Below, piece after piece: positions 50,107 to 59,228 of a stretch of DNA of 64,000 nt. A model generated the notes under the pieces. The model saw only the letters and a list, made by a program, of their open reading frames with translations, had not been told where the DNA came from and ran no database searches. The stretch is from Hyphomicrobiales bacterium (GTDB lineage: Bacteria > Pseudomonadota > Alphaproteobacteria > Rhizobiales > Beijerinckiaceae). The stretch covers positions 124,001-188,000 of the forward strand of contig JAIXYZ010000011.1 in assembly GCA_027489955.1 (NCBI GenBank). Reading direction: 5' to 3'. The first letter of the stretch is position 1. Each line of letters opens with the position of its first letter. The position numbers and the translations under genes were made by a program.

Positions 50107-50856
50107 ATGGACGCCAAGCCGCCCTCCTCATCGCCCTCGACCTCTCCGTTGCAGACCCTCCGCCGCATGGTGGCAGAGGGCGCCACGCCCCTCGTCTGGC
50201 TGGTGGCGGCCGGCCTCCTCGGGCTCTTCGCCTTCCTCGCCGAGGAGGTGCTGGAGGGCGAGGTCCATGCGATCGACGAGGCGATCCTGCTGGCCCTGCG
50301 CAACCCCGCCGAGCGCAGCGACCCCATCGGCCCGGCCTGGCTTGAAGAAGCCGCCCGGGACATCACGAGCCTCGGCTCGTTCTCCGTCCTGTTCCTCGTG
50401 ACCTCCGTGGTCGTGCTCTACCTGCTCATCCTGCGGCGCCATGCGTCGGTGGCGCTGCTGGTCGTGTCCATCGCCGGCGGAGCGATCCTCAACACCGCCC
50501 TCAAGATGGGCTTCGACCGGCCGCGGCCGGACCTCGTGCCCCACGAGGCGCGCACCTTCACGGCGAGCTTTCCCAGCGGCCACGCGATGATGGCGGCCGT
50601 CACGTTCCTGGTGATCGGCGCGCTGCTGGCCCGCGTGCAGCCGCGGCGGAGGCTGCGCGTCTTCGTGATGGGGGTCGCGGTCGGCCTTGCCATGCTGGTG
50701 GGCGCGACGCGCGTCTATCTGGGCGTGCACTGGCCTTCCGACGTCGTCGCAGGCTGGACCGTCGGCTCCGCCTGGGCGCTGGTCTGCTGGCTGGTCCTCA
50801 GCCGCTTTGAGCCGCGCGGCGCCCCCGTCAATCGTGGATCAGTGCCATCCGATTGA
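50107..50856 (+). CDS. PAP2 family phosphatase
   Basis: A 249-residue membrane phosphatase. The three catalytic blocks are [19 protein letters not shown] and [15 protein letters not shown]. Six hydrophobic helices surround them. It dephosphorylates a lipid phosphate such as undecaprenyl pyrophosphate or phosphatidic acid on the periplasmic face. The ATG at 50107 follows the ABC permease stop by 4 bp. Its 3' end overlaps the convergent adenine deaminase gene by 29 bases. Confidence 0.92.
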   Translation: MDAKPPSSSPSTSPLQTLRRMVAEGATPLVWLVAAGLLGLFAFLAEEVLEGEVHAIDEAILLALRNPAERSDPIGPAWLEEAARDITSLGSFSVLFLVTSVVVLYLLILRRHASVALLVVSIAGGAILNTALKMGFDRPRPDLVPHEARTFTASFPSGHAMMAAVTFLVIGALLARVQPRRRLRVFVMGVAVGLAMLVGATRVYLGVHWPSDVVAGWTVGSAWALVCWLVLSRFEPRGAPVNRGSVPSD

Positions 50857-52534
50857 CGTCCACCATGCCCAGATCGGTGATCTTGAGATGCGGGATCACC
50901 GGCAGCGGCAGGAAGGCCACCTGCAGGAAGGGCTCCTGCAGGGTCACGCCCAGGCCCCTGGCGGCGTCGCGAAGCGGGATCAGCGCTTCCCGCACCTGCT
51001 CGTAGGGCAGGGTCGACATCAGCCCCGCGATCGGCAGGGCGAGTTCGGCGCGCACCTCGCCGTCCGAAACCACGACGAAGCCGCCATGGATCTCCGCCAG
51101 CCGGTTCACGGCCACGGCCATGTCGGCGTCGTCGGCCCCGACCACGCAGATATTGTGGCTGTCATGGCCGACCGACGAGGCGATCGCCCCGCGCTTGAGG
51201 CCAAAGCCCTTCACGAAGCCGCGCCCGATATTGCGGTTGATGCCGTGGCGGGCAACGACAGCCACCTTCACCACGTCCTGGGACAGGTCGGGATAGCGCT
51301 CCAGGTCCGACCCGGGCAGGTCGATGCGCAAATGCTCGGTGATGATGCGCCCGGGCACGACGCCGATCACGTGCGCCTGCCCCGCCCCGCCGGCGACGCG
51401 GAAATCCTCCGCGCTCACGCTGACGTCCTTCACGCTGTCGAGCGCGATGGGGGTCACCGTGCCCCGCGCGGCAAACAGCGCCTCGTCCACCAGCCGCCCC
51501 GCCGAGACGACCTGCGAGACCGCGCAGGCTTCCATGTCGTCCAGCAGCACGATGTCGGCCCTCTTGCCGGGCGCGATCATGCCGCGGTCCTTCAGGCCGA
51601 ATGCGCTCGCCGCGGTGAGCGATGCCGCCCGGTAGACCGCCACGGGCGGGCATCCCATGGCGATCGCCGTGCGGATCATGAAGTCCAGATGGCCCTCTTC
51701 CGCGATGTCCAGCGGATTGCGGTCGTCGGTGCAGAAGGTGAGGAACGGAGAGGTCTGCACGTCGAGCAGCGGCGCCAGGGCGTGCAGGTCCTTCGACACC
51801 GAGCCCTCGCGGATGAGCACGGTCATGCCCTTGCGGATCTTCTCCAGCGCCTCGTCCCGCGTCGTCGTCTCGTGGTCGGTGCGGATGCCGGCGGCGATGT
51901 AGCCTGACAGGTCCATCCCACGCAGCAGGGGCGCATGGCCGTCCACATGGCCGCCCGAAAAGACCTCCAGCTTGGCAAGGCAGCCCGGATCGAGATGGAG
52001 CACGCCGGGAAAGTTCATGAACTCGGCAAGGCCGATGACCTTGGGATGCCCCGCATAGGGCACGAGGTCCGCCGCCGAAAGGCTGGCGCCGGCCGTCTCC
52101 AGATGGGTCGCGGGCACGCAGCTCGACAGCTGGACGCGCAGGTCCATCGCGGTGCGCTCGGCGCAGGCGAGGAAATAGTCGAAGGCCTGCGTCCCGATGA
52201 CGTTCGCCATCTCGTGCGGGTCGCAGATCGCGGCCGTGACGCCGCGGGGCAGGACGCAGCGGTCGAATTCCAGCGGCGAGACCAGGGAGGACTCGACGTG
52301 GAGATGGGTGTCGATGAAGCCCGGCACCGCGACCCGTCCGCGGCCGTCGATCTCCCGTGCGCCCCTATAGGTGCCGTAGGTCCCCACGATCGTGTCGCCG
52401 CAGATGGCGATGTCGGTCTGGACGAGCTCGCCGGTGACGAGATCGAGCAGGCGCACGTTGCGGATCGCGAGGTCCGCCTTCTCGACCCCGCGACCCTGGA
52501 CGATGCGGCGGCTGATCGTATCGGCCGAAACCAT
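50828..52534 (-). CDS. ade: Adenine deaminase
   Basis: A 568-residue amidohydrolase of the AdeC type that converts adenine to hypoxanthine in purine salvage. Metal ligands are in [17 protein letters not shown], with [11 protein letters not shown] and [25 protein letters not shown] further on. [19 protein letters not shown] marks the AdeC C-terminal domain, and the end [19 protein letters not shown] is intact. The start [16 protein letters not shown] is typical. Confidence 0.95.
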   Translation of the reverse strand: MVSADTISRRIVQGRGVEKADLAIRNVRLLDLVTGELVQTDIAICGDTIVGTYGTYRGAREIDGRGRVAVPGFIDTHLHVESSLVSPLEFDRCVLPRGVTAAICDPHEMANVIGTQAFDYFLACAERTAMDLRVQLSSCVPATHLETAGASLSAADLVPYAGHPKVIGLAEFMNFPGVLHLDPGCLAKLEVFSGGHVDGHAPLLRGMDLSGYIAAGIRTDHETTTRDEALEKIRKGMTVLIREGSVSKDLHALAPLLDVQTSPFLTFCTDDRNPLDIAEEGHLDFMIRTAIAMGCPPVAVYRAASLTAASAFGLKDRGMIAPGKRADIVLLDDMEACAVSQVVSAGRLVDEALFAARGTVTPIALDSVKDVSVSAEDFRVAGGAGQAHVIGVVPGRIITEHLRIDLPGSDLERYPDLSQDVVKVAVVARHGINRNIGRGFVKGFGLKRGAIASSVGHDSHNICVVGADDADMAVAVNRLAEIHGGFVVVSDGEVRAELALPIAGLMSTLPYEQVREALIPLRDAARGLGVTLQEPFLQVAFLPLPVIPHLKITDLGMVDVNRMALIHD

Positions 52535-52604
52535 GCGGCTCTCCTTCGGGACAGGCTGCCATCAAGGCTGGCCTGGGCACGCTTGGCAAGGAGGCGATGG
52601 GTTG

Positions 52605-52695
52605 AGGACAGCGTGCTTTCATGCCCTGCCGGAGCGGCGAAGCCGCGCAGGACAAGGCAATCGCTGCGCTCGCCGGGACGACGAGCCAGACTCCC
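52605..52695. repeat. Probable REP-like interspersed element
   Basis: In the spacer between pyc and ade, GCGGCGAAGCCGC forms a short hairpin within TGCCCTGCCGGAG ... GCAGGACAAGGCA, followed by ATCGCTGCGCTCGCCGGGACGACGAG. The outer parts resemble the GTCATCCCGGCGA-type ends of alphaproteobacterial repeats. Only one copy can be seen here, so the call is tentative. Confidence 0.4.
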
Positions 52696-52713
52696 CCGAT
52701 GCGAACGGGATTC

Positions 52714-55700
52714 CTAACCCAGCACCACCAGCAGGTCCTTGGCGTCGATCGGGCTGCCGGGCTGAACCAGCACCTCCTGCACAGTGCCGTCGCGGCCAGC
52801 ATGGAGGGCGGTCTCCATCTTCATGGCCTCGATGGTCAGCAGGACGTCACCGGCCTTGACGGCCTGGCCCTGCTTCACCGCCAGCGATGAGATCGAGCCC
52901 GGCATGGGCGCCGCCACATGGGCGTCGTTGCCCTCTTCCGCCTTGCGGCGGGCGGGCAGCGAGGCAACGGCGGCGCGGTTCGGCACCTTCACGATGCGCG
53001 GCTGGCCGTTCAGCTCGAAGAAGACCTTGACCTGCCCTTCCTCGTCCGTCTCGCCGATGGCCTGCAGGCGCACCACGAGCGACTTGCCCTTCTCGATGGC
53101 GAAGGTGGCCTCGTCGCCGACCTCCATCCCGTAGAAATAGACCGGCGTCGGCAGGACCGAGACCGGGCCGTACTTGCGCTCGGCCCCGGCGAAATCGGCG
53201 AAGACCTTCGGGTACATCAGCCAGGATGCGAGCTCCTGGTCGTCGATGTGCCGGCCGCAGCGCTTCTCGGCCTCGGCCTTCTGGGCCGCGAGGTCGGCAT
53301 CCGCCAGGAGCGAGCCGGGACGGGCCGTGGACGGCGCCTCGCCCTTGAGCGCCTTGCGCGACAGGGCCTCCGGCCAGCCGCCGGGCGGCTGGCCGAGGTC
53401 GCCGCGCAGCATCTCCACGACCGAGGCGGGGAACGCGATCTCCTTGGCCGGATCGAGCACGTCCGCCGGCGTCAGGTCCTGCGCCACCATCATCAGCGCC
53501 ATGTCGCCGACGACCTTGGAGGACGGCGTCACCTTCACGATGTCGCCGAACATGTCGTTGGCGTCGCGATAGGCCCGCGCCACGTCGTGCCAGCGGGTCT
53601 CCAGGCCGAGCGCCCGCGCCTGCTCCTTGAGGTTGGTGAACTGGCCGCCGGGCATCTCGTGGAGATAGACTTCCGATGCGCCTGCCTTCAGGTCGCTCTC
53701 GAACGCCGCGTACTGGGTGCGCACCGCCTCCCAGTAGAAGCTGATCCGCCTGATGGCCTCGGGGTCGAGCCCGGTGTCGCGCTCGGTGTGGCGCAGCGCC
53801 TCGACGATCGAGCCCAGGCACGGCTGCGAGGTGACGCCGGACATGGCGTCCATCGCCGCGTCGATCGCATCGACCCCCGCCTCGACCGCAGCCAGGACCG
53901 AGGCGGCGCCGATGCCCGAGGTGTCGTGGGTATGGAGGTGGACCGGCAGGCCGACCTCCTCCTTCAGCGCCTTGACGAGGACGCGCGCGGCCGCCGGCTT
54001 CAGCAGCCCCGCCATGTCCTTCAGCCCCAGGATATGGCAGCCCGCCTTTTCCAGCTCCCTGGCGAGGCCGACATAATAGGACAGCGAGTACTTGGCGCGG
54101 GCCGGATCGAGGATGTCGCCGGTATAGCAGATGGCGCCTTCCGCCAGCTTGCCGCTCTCGCGCACGGCATCGATGGCCACGCGCATGTTCTCGACCCAGT
54201 TCAGGCAGTCGAAGATGCGGAACAGGTCCATGCCGGCGCCCGCCGCCTGCTGCACGAAGTAGCGCACGACATTGTCAGGATAATTGGTGTAGCCGACTCC
54301 GTTGGCACCGCGCAGCAGCATCTGCGTCAGGATGTTGGGCGACTTGGCGCGCACCAGCGCCAGCCTCTCCCAGGGGTCTTCCGTAAGAAAGCGCATCGCC
54401 ACGTCGAACGTGGCCCCGCCCCAGCATTCCAGCGAGAGCAGCTGGGGCAGGCCCGTCGCATAGGCCTCGCCGGCGCCGGCGATGTCGTGCGTGCGCATCC
54501 GGGTCGCCAGGAGCGACTGGTGGCCGTCCCGCATCGTCGTGTCGGTGACCAGGACACGCGTCTCATCGCGCATCCAGCGCGCGAAGCCCTCCGGGCCCAG
54601 GGCATCCAGGCGCTGGCGCGTGCCGGGCTGGGGCGCCACCCCGAAATGCGGCGCTTCCGGCCGCCGCGCCTGCGCCGGCGGGCGTGCCCGGCCCTTCGTT
54701 TCCGGATGCCCGTTCACGGTGACGTCGGCGATATAGGCCAGCAGCTTGGTGGCCCGGTCCCGGCGCTTCCTGGCCGCGAAAAGCTCCGGCGTCTCGTCGA
54801 TGAAGCGCGTCGTGTACTGGTTTGTGCGGAACTTGGGATGGTTCAGCACCGCCTCGAGGAAGGACAGGTTCGTCGCCACGCCCCGGATCCGGTACTCGCG
54901 CAGCGCGCGGTCCATGCGGGCGATGACCTCGGCCGGGGACGGCGCCCAGGCCGTCACCTTCTCCAGCATCGGGTCGTAATAGCGGGTGACGACCGCGCCG
55001 GAATAGGCGGTGCCGCCATCGACGCGGATGCCGAAGCCGAACGCGCCGCGATAGGCGGTGATCCGGCCGTAATCGGGGATGAAATTGTTGTCCGGGTTCT
55101 CGGTCGTGATCCGGCACTGCAGGGCGTGGCCGTTGAGGACGATGGCGTCCTGGGCCGGAATGCCCGTCTCCTCGATGCGCCCCAGATGCCCGCCCTCGAG
55201 AATCTTGATCTGGGCCTTGACGATGTCGAGCCCGGTCACCTGCTCGGTGACGGTGTGCTCGACCTGGATGCGCGGGTTCACCTCGATGAAGTAATAGGCG
55301 CCCGTATCGGCATCCATCAGGAACTCGACCGTGCCGGCGCCGACGTAATCAGTCGCGCGGCCGATCGCGAGGGCGGCGTCGCACAGGCCCTTGCGGGTGG
55401 CGTCGTCGAGATAAGGCGCCGGCGCCCGCTCGATCACCTTCTGGTTGCGCCGCTGGATCGAGCAGTCCCGCTCGTAGAGGTGCACCAGGTTGCCGTGGGT
55501 ATCGCCCAGGAGCTGGACCTCCACATGCCTCGCGCGGCGCACCAGCTTCTCCAGATAGACCTCGTCCTTGCCGAAGGCAGACTTCGCCTCCCGCTTGGCC
55601 GTGCGGACCGCGTCGATCAGCGCGTCCTCGCTCTCGATCGGGCGCATGCCGCGCCCGCCGCCACCCCAGGACGCCTTCAGCATCACGGGGTAGCCGACCT

Positions 55701-56172
55701 CCAGCGCGAGCCGCCGGATCTCGGAATCGTCGTCAGGCAGGGGCGCGGTTGCCGGCATGACCGGCACGCCGCACGACACGGCCAGATTGCGCGCCGCCAC
55801 CTTGTTGCCGAGCGTGCGCATGGTCTTCGGCGTCGGGCCAATGAACACGATGCCGTTGGCCGCGCAGGCCTCGGCGAATTCGGGGCTCTCCGAGAGGAAA
55901 CCGTAGCCGGGATGGATCGCGTCGGCCTTGGCCTCACGGGCCACGCGGATGACTTCGTCGACGGACAGATAGCTTTCCAGCGGGCCCAGATGCACCTCGC
56001 CGCTGCGGCCGCGGCCCACCTGATAGGCCTCGTCGGCCTTGAAGCGATGGAGGGAGAGCTTGTCTTCCTCGGCGTAGATCGCGATCGTGTGGATCCCGAG
56101 CTCGGACGCCGCGCGGAAGACGCGGATCGCGATCTCGCTGCGGTTCGCCACCAGCAGACGCTTGATCTTCAT
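52714..56172 (-). CDS. pyc: Pyruvate carboxylase
   Basis: An 1152-residue biotin enzyme that carboxylates pyruvate to oxaloacetate, refilling the TCA cycle. The biotin carboxylase domain (residues 1 to about 450) starts KIKRLLVANRSEIAIRVFRA and contains KASWGGGGRGMR and FIEVNPRIQVEHTVTE. The carboxyltransferase domain starts near 540 with VTDTTMRDGHQSLLATR and contains FRIFDCLNWVENM and HLHTHDTSGIGAA. The C-terminal carrier domain has the biotinyl Lys in EAMKMETAL near residue 1120. The ATG at 56172 is the family start. A hairpin lies 16 bp upstream. Confidence 0.98.
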   Translation of the reverse strand: MKIKRLLVANRSEIAIRVFRAASELGIHTIAIYAEEDKLSLHRFKADEAYQVGRGRSGEVHLGPLESYLSVDEVIRVAREAKADAIHPGYGFLSESPEFAEACAANGIVFIGPTPKTMRTLGNKVAARNLAVSCGVPVMPATAPLPDDDSEIRRLALEVGYPVMLKASWGGGGRGMRPIESEDALIDAVRTAKREAKSAFGKDEVYLEKLVRRARHVEVQLLGDTHGNLVHLYERDCSIQRRNQKVIERAPAPYLDDATRKGLCDAALAIGRATDYVGAGTVEFLMDADTGAYYFIEVNPRIQVEHTVTEQVTGLDIVKAQIKILEGGHLGRIEETGIPAQDAIVLNGHALQCRITTENPDNNFIPDYGRITAYRGAFGFGIRVDGGTAYSGAVVTRYYDPMLEKVTAWAPSPAEVIARMDRALREYRIRGVATNLSFLEAVLNHPKFRTNQYTTRFIDETPELFAARKRRDRATKLLAYIADVTVNGHPETKGRARPPAQARRPEAPHFGVAPQPGTRQRLDALGPEGFARWMRDETRVLVTDTTMRDGHQSLLATRMRTHDIAGAGEAYATGLPQLLSLECWGGATFDVAMRFLTEDPWERLALVRAKSPNILTQMLLRGANGVGYTNYPDNVVRYFVQQAAGAGMDLFRIFDCLNWVENMRVAIDAVRESGKLAEGAICYTGDILDPARAKYSLSYYVGLARELEKAGCHILGLKDMAGLLKPAAARVLVKALKEEVGLPVHLHTHDTSGIGAASVLAAVEAGVDAIDAAMDAMSGVTSQPCLGSIVEALRHTERDTGLDPEAIRRISFYWEAVRTQYAAFESDLKAGASEVYLHEMPGGQFTNLKEQARALGLETRWHDVARAYRDANDMFGDIVKVTPSSKVVGDMALMMVAQDLTPADVLDPAKEIAFPASVVEMLRGDLGQPPGGWPEALSRKALKGEAPSTARPGSLLADADLAAQKAEAEKRCGRHIDDQELASWLMYPKVFADFAGAERKYGPVSVLPTPVYFYGMEVGDEATFAIEKGKSLVVRLQAIGETDEEGQVKVFFELNGQPRIVKVPNRAAVASLPARRKAEEGNDAHVAAPMPGSISSLAVKQGQAVKAGDVLLTIEAMKMETALHAGRDGTVQEVLVQPGSPIDAKDLLVVLG

Positions 56173-56187
56173 GCACACCCCCAACCA

Positions 56188-56210
56188 GACGGTGACCAAT
56201 AATCACCGTC
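56188..56210. promoter_or_regulatory. Inverted repeat upstream of pyc
   Basis: GACGGTGA and TCACCGTC form a perfect 8-bp dyad with a 7-base AT-rich spacer, centred about 27 bp before the pyc ATG. It could be an operator or a 5' leader hairpin affecting ribosome access. A second dyad, TTTAG-G-CTAAA, lies at 56240-56250. Confidence 0.5.
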
Positions 56211-56260
56211 ATGCAGGAAGTGCAACGCGCGTTTACGACTTTAGGCTAAAGGCCGTGTTG

Positions 56261-56536
56261 TTATTGCTGCACCGCAGCGGACGCATCGGCGACCTGCAGG
56301 CCACCGGTGATGCGCGACGGCACGATCTCGATGCGGCCATCGACCTCGCGATAGACCACGATCCGGCCGGACTTGGCCTGGCGCAGGATCTCGCGGCCGA
56401 CCTGATCGGGATTGCGGACTTCCGCGGTTTTGGCGGGAGACGAGGTTTCGCCCGGCATCGCGGACGCGGCCATCGCGGCCCCGCCGCCCAGGGCGGCCAC
56501 CAGCATCAGGCGCATCAGGATGGAGCGGTCGAACAT
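56261..56536 (-). CDS. Small secreted hypothetical protein
   Basis: A 91-residue protein with an N-terminal signal-like segment (ILMRLMLVAALGGGAAMAASAMPG) and a soluble part with DQVGREILRQAKSGRIVVYREVDGRIEIVP. No family was recognised. GAGGAGA lies six bases before the ATG at 56536. An EcfG-like promoter (GGAAC-N16-CGAT) lies upstream, so it may belong to the general stress response whose regulators are encoded next to it. Confidence 0.7.
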   Translation of the reverse strand: MFDRSILMRLMLVAALGGGAAMAASAMPGETSSPAKTAEVRNPDQVGREILRQAKSGRIVVYREVDGRIEIVPSRITGGLQVADASAAVQQ

Positions 56537-56579
56537 CGTCGTCTCCTCGAGCGATCGGGTCCCCTGACCCGTCGATACA

Positions 56580-56604
56580 ATCGGAGAATGGACGGATTTG
56601 TTCC
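56580..56604 (-). promoter_or_regulatory. Possible EcfG-type promoter for the small secreted protein
   Basis: On the minus strand GGAAC (56604-56600) is followed after 16 bases by CGAT (56583-56580), one mismatch from CGTT. It lies about 44 bp before the ATG. Confidence 0.45.
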
Positions 56605-56648
56605 GGAATGCCGTGCGCGGGAGCACACGGGTCGGCGCCGGGCGCCGC

Positions 56649-58265
56649 CTAGCCCGCGATGGGCAGGCGCACGCGCAGGCGGCCGTCGACCTCTTCCATC
56701 GTCGCGAAGAGCTGCCGCAGATAGGCCTCCACGAAGCGCTGGGACAGCGCGTCGAGCTTCGGATCGCCATCGGCCTCGGCCGGCACGTCGATGACCATGG
56801 ATTCGCCGTCGATATAGCCGCGCACCGTCATCACGTTGCCGGACCGGGCCGCCCGGTCGAACCGTGGCGGCAGCAATTCGGCCAGCAGCATCGCCAGGGC
56901 GACGGCGCGGTCGAGGTTCAGGAGCGCGTCGCCGATGGCGATGTCGACGTCCAGCGACAGGTCGGGCGCGATCGCGCCCACCTGCAGCCGGGCGATCACG
57001 TCCGTGATGACGACCGCGGCGTCGATGTCGCCCACCTCCGAATGCGCGTAGGCCGCCCGATAGGCGGCGGAGAGCGCGTTGACCCTGTCCTCGGGGAACC
57101 GCAGCACCGGTCGTTCGGATTCCGGCAGATGGCGCCGCTGAAGCGCCAGCATCGAGGTCAGCACCTGGAGATTGTTCTTCACCCGGTGGTGGAGCTCGCG
57201 GATATAGCGGCGCTTCTCGTCGATCTCCCCCTCGAGATCGACGGTGCGTTCGGCGATGCTGTCCGCCATGCCGTCGAAGGCGCGCGCGAAGTGGACGATC
57301 TCGTCTGGCGCTCCGGGCATTGGGCCGCAGCGGGCCGAGATGCCGCCCGCCGCATAGCTGCGCGCCACGCGCTGGATCCGGGACAGCCAGCGCAGCACGA
57401 GCTGATCGAGGCCCACCCACAGCGTCGTCACCGCCGCGATGAGCAGCAGGATCGGCGCGGCGATGGCCAGCGCCATCTGCCTCGTGCCGATGCTGACGAC
57501 GTTGTTCCAAGGGGCGCCGACCACAACGGCGACGCCGAGCGCCGGCCGCCGCTGGATCGAGTAGATCATCGACCGGCCGTCCACCACCGCCGTGATCGTG
57601 TCGCCGGCCTCGCGCTCCTCGCGGATCGCCCCCAGGACGCTGGACGGGAGCCGCGTGCCGGAGGGGTCGAGAGCCGTACCGTCCAGCCGCGCGAGCTGGA
57701 CGTTGTCTCCTCGCTCGTTCACCTCACGAACGATGCGGCGGACGAAATCCTCGCCGATCAGGACGACCATGGCGATCGATCCGGTTCCGGCAGCGCGCTT
57801 CACCGCCGTCCACATGACCGGCCCGCGGGGGCCCGCCGTCCAGCCGAACAGCGGCCGGCCATCGGCCGGCATGGCGACGATAGCCTCGGTCGCGTGGGGC
57901 GGGAGCCGGGCACTGCCCATGGCCTCGCAGACGAGCCCGTTGCCGGCAAAAGCCGACAGTCCGGAATAGTCTGGATAGGCCGCCTTGGCCCGGGACAGGA
58001 TGCCCTGGCAGCCCGCGGGGTCGGCGAGCCGCTCGTCGTCCACATAGGCAAGGGCAACCCGCGTCGCGCCGCGCGTCACGCCCTCGAGCGACATGGCGGC
58101 CATTTCGGACGTCTGCACGAAGGAGCGGATCGCCGCGTTGCGCGCCGCCATCTGCGAATCCAGCAGCAGCCACGCCACCGCCGCCACGGTCGGCAGGAGC
58201 GCGATCAGCAACAGGAAGGCAAGTTTGGCACGCAGACTTCTGATCAAGATCACCTCTGCCCGCAC
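56649..58265 (-). CDS. Sensor histidine kinase (HisKA_2/HRxxN) with degenerate ATPase domain
   Basis: A 538-residue membrane sensor. TM1 is at about 14-35, a periplasmic sensor at 36-262, TM2 at about 266-290, then a HAMP-like linker. The phosphoacceptor region is IRELHHRVKNNLQVLTSML with the H360-R-x-x-N motif. The following domain should be an ATPase, but the N-box reads VALAMLLAELL (455-465) in place of a segment with Asn, and no DxGxG or GxGLG box is visible. It lies beside ecfG, nepR and phyR and likely signals to PhyR. Degeneration may mean it acts as a phosphotransfer or regulatory partner. Confidence 0.88.
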   Translation of the reverse strand: MRAEVILIRSLRAKLAFLLLIALLPTVAAVAWLLLDSQMAARNAAIRSFVQTSEMAAMSLEGVTRGATRVALAYVDDERLADPAGCQGILSRAKAAYPDYSGLSAFAGNGLVCEAMGSARLPPHATEAIVAMPADGRPLFGWTAGPRGPVMWTAVKRAAGTGSIAMVVLIGEDFVRRIVREVNERGDNVQLARLDGTALDPSGTRLPSSVLGAIREEREAGDTITAVVDGRSMIYSIQRRPALGVAVVVGAPWNNVVSIGTRQMALAIAAPILLLIAAVTTLWVGLDQLVLRWLSRIQRVARSYAAGGISARCGPMPGAPDEIVHFARAFDGMADSIAERTVDLEGEIDEKRRYIRELHHRVKNNLQVLTSMLALQRRHLPESERPVLRFPEDRVNALSAAYRAAYAHSEVGDIDAAVVITDVIARLQVGAIAPDLSLDVDIAIGDALLNLDRAVALAMLLAELLPPRFDRAARSGNVMTVRGYIDGESMVIDVPAEADGDPKLDALSQRFVEAYLRQLFATMEEVDGRLRVRLPIAG

Positions 58266-58300
58266 GGGAACCGCGCGGCAGCCCGGCCGGATGTCCCCGG

Positions 58301-58885
58301 TCAGGCCGTCTTGTGCGTGACCGAACCACCCAGCGCCGCCTGGGCCATCGGATCGGGGCCGATATCGGCAACTTGTTCGATCGCCATCAACTGGGCAAGC
58401 CGATTGCGGGCCCGGTTGAGGCGGCTCTTGATCGTGCCGACCGCCACGCCGCAGATCTCGGCAGCCTCCTCATACGAGAAGCCGGACGCGCCGATCAGCA
58501 CGAGGACCTCGCGATGGTCGTCCGGCAGCTTGGCCAAAGCCACCTGGAAATCGTTGAAGTCGACGCGGCTGTTCTGCTCGCCGGGAATGGCGAGCCTTTC
58601 GGCATACGACCCGTCCACATCCTCGACCTCCCGCCGCCGCTTGCGCATCTCCGAATAGAAGACGTTGCGCAGGATGGTGAAGAGCCAGGCGTTCAGGTTT
58701 GTTCCAGGCTGGAAGCTGGATGCGTTCGACCAGGCCTTGACCAGCGTCTCCTGAACGAGGTCGTCCGCGCGATCCATGCTGCCGCTGAGCGAGCGGGCGA
58801 AGGCGCGCAGGCTGGGAATGGCAGCCATCAGGCCTTCGCGGAAGACGGCGCTCGGGGCTTCAGCGCTCCGTGTCATGGCCACCAC
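58301..58885 (-). CDS. ecfG: General stress sigma factor EcfG
   Basis: A 194-residue ECF15-type sigma factor. Region 2 reads MDRADDLVQETLVKAWSNASSFQPGTNLNAWLFTILRNVFYSEMRKRRRE; region 4 reads LPDDHREVLVLIGASGFSYEEAAEICGVAVGTIKSRLNRARNRL. It directs RNA polymerase to GGAAC-N16-CGTT promoters of the general stress regulon. The start overlaps the nepR stop region by up to 26 bases; a start at MTRSAE (58876) would shorten the overlap. It is held by NepR and freed by phosphorylated PhyR. Confidence 0.95.
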   Translation of the reverse strand: MVAMTRSAEAPSAVFREGLMAAIPSLRAFARSLSGSMDRADDLVQETLVKAWSNASSFQPGTNLNAWLFTILRNVFYSEMRKRRREVEDVDGSYAERLAIPGEQNSRVDFNDFQVALAKLPDDHREVLVLIGASGFSYEEAAEICGVAVGTIKSRLNRARNRLAQLMAIEQVADIGPDPMAQAALGGSVTHKTA

Positions 58886-59045
58886 GCTTCCGTTTGCTGT
58901 CGAGCTCGTCGAGCAGTTGCACGAAGCGGTCCGGCACGGGCTGCTGCACCACCGTGTCGTACATGGTCTTCAATCGCTGGCCGATCTTGTTGCGCGCGTC
59001 GGGTGGCAGCCCGGGCGGGTTCGGCTTCGGCTTGTCGCTACTCAT
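58860..59045 (-). CDS. nepR: Anti-sigma factor NepR
   Basis: A 61-residue protein with the conserved NepR core IGQRLKTMYDTVVQQPVPDRFVQLLDELD. It binds EcfG and is titrated by phosphorylated PhyR. The ATG at 59045 (MSSDKPKPN) is preferred to an upstream Met. It is translationally linked to ecfG by overlap and is read from a GGAAC-type promoter. Confidence 0.93.
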   Translation of the reverse strand: MSSDKPKPNPPGLPPDARNKIGQRLKTMYDTVVQQPVPDRFVQLLDELDSKRKRGGHDTER

Positions 59046-59135
59046 TCCAGGCTCCCCAGCCGCGGGATGGCGGCACAACGAACTGCCTGGCGACCCCCGC
59101 CAGGCAGCTCGGAAAATGGGTCAAGGCGCTGTAAG

Positions 59136-59160
59136 AATGCGTCGGCCGCGATTAGGTTCC
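59136..59160 (-). promoter_or_regulatory. EcfG-type promoter of nepR-ecfG
   Basis: On the minus strand GGAAC (59160-59156), 16 bases, then CATT (59139-59136) point towards nepR. The -35 is perfect; the -10 differs by one base from CGTT. It would give positive autoregulation of ecfG. Confidence 0.6.
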
Positions 59161-59168
59161 AATTGTCT

Positions 59169-59193
59169 GGAACTTTTTTGCAGGCGCGGCGTT
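59169..59193 (+). promoter_or_regulatory. EcfG-type promoter of phyR
   Basis: GGAAC (59169-59173), 16 bases, then CGTT (59190-59193) match the consensus exactly, 36 bp before the phyR ATG. The divergent nepR promoter begins 9 bp away. Confidence 0.85.
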
Positions 59194-59228
59194 GAGACGG
59201 CTCGTACAGGTGGAGGCGAGAAGAAGAA

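Noticed and set aside
52918-56202. A very long open frame (over 1,000 codons) antisense to pyruvate carboxylase
   Set aside because: Its protein is Arg/His/Gly-rich without domains; long antisense frames are expected at this GC content opposite real genes.
56598-58658. A 686-codon frame on the plus strand across the sensor kinase and ecfG
   Set aside because: It is antisense to two clearly conserved genes and its composition (Arg, His, Gln, Asp) is that of a shadow frame.
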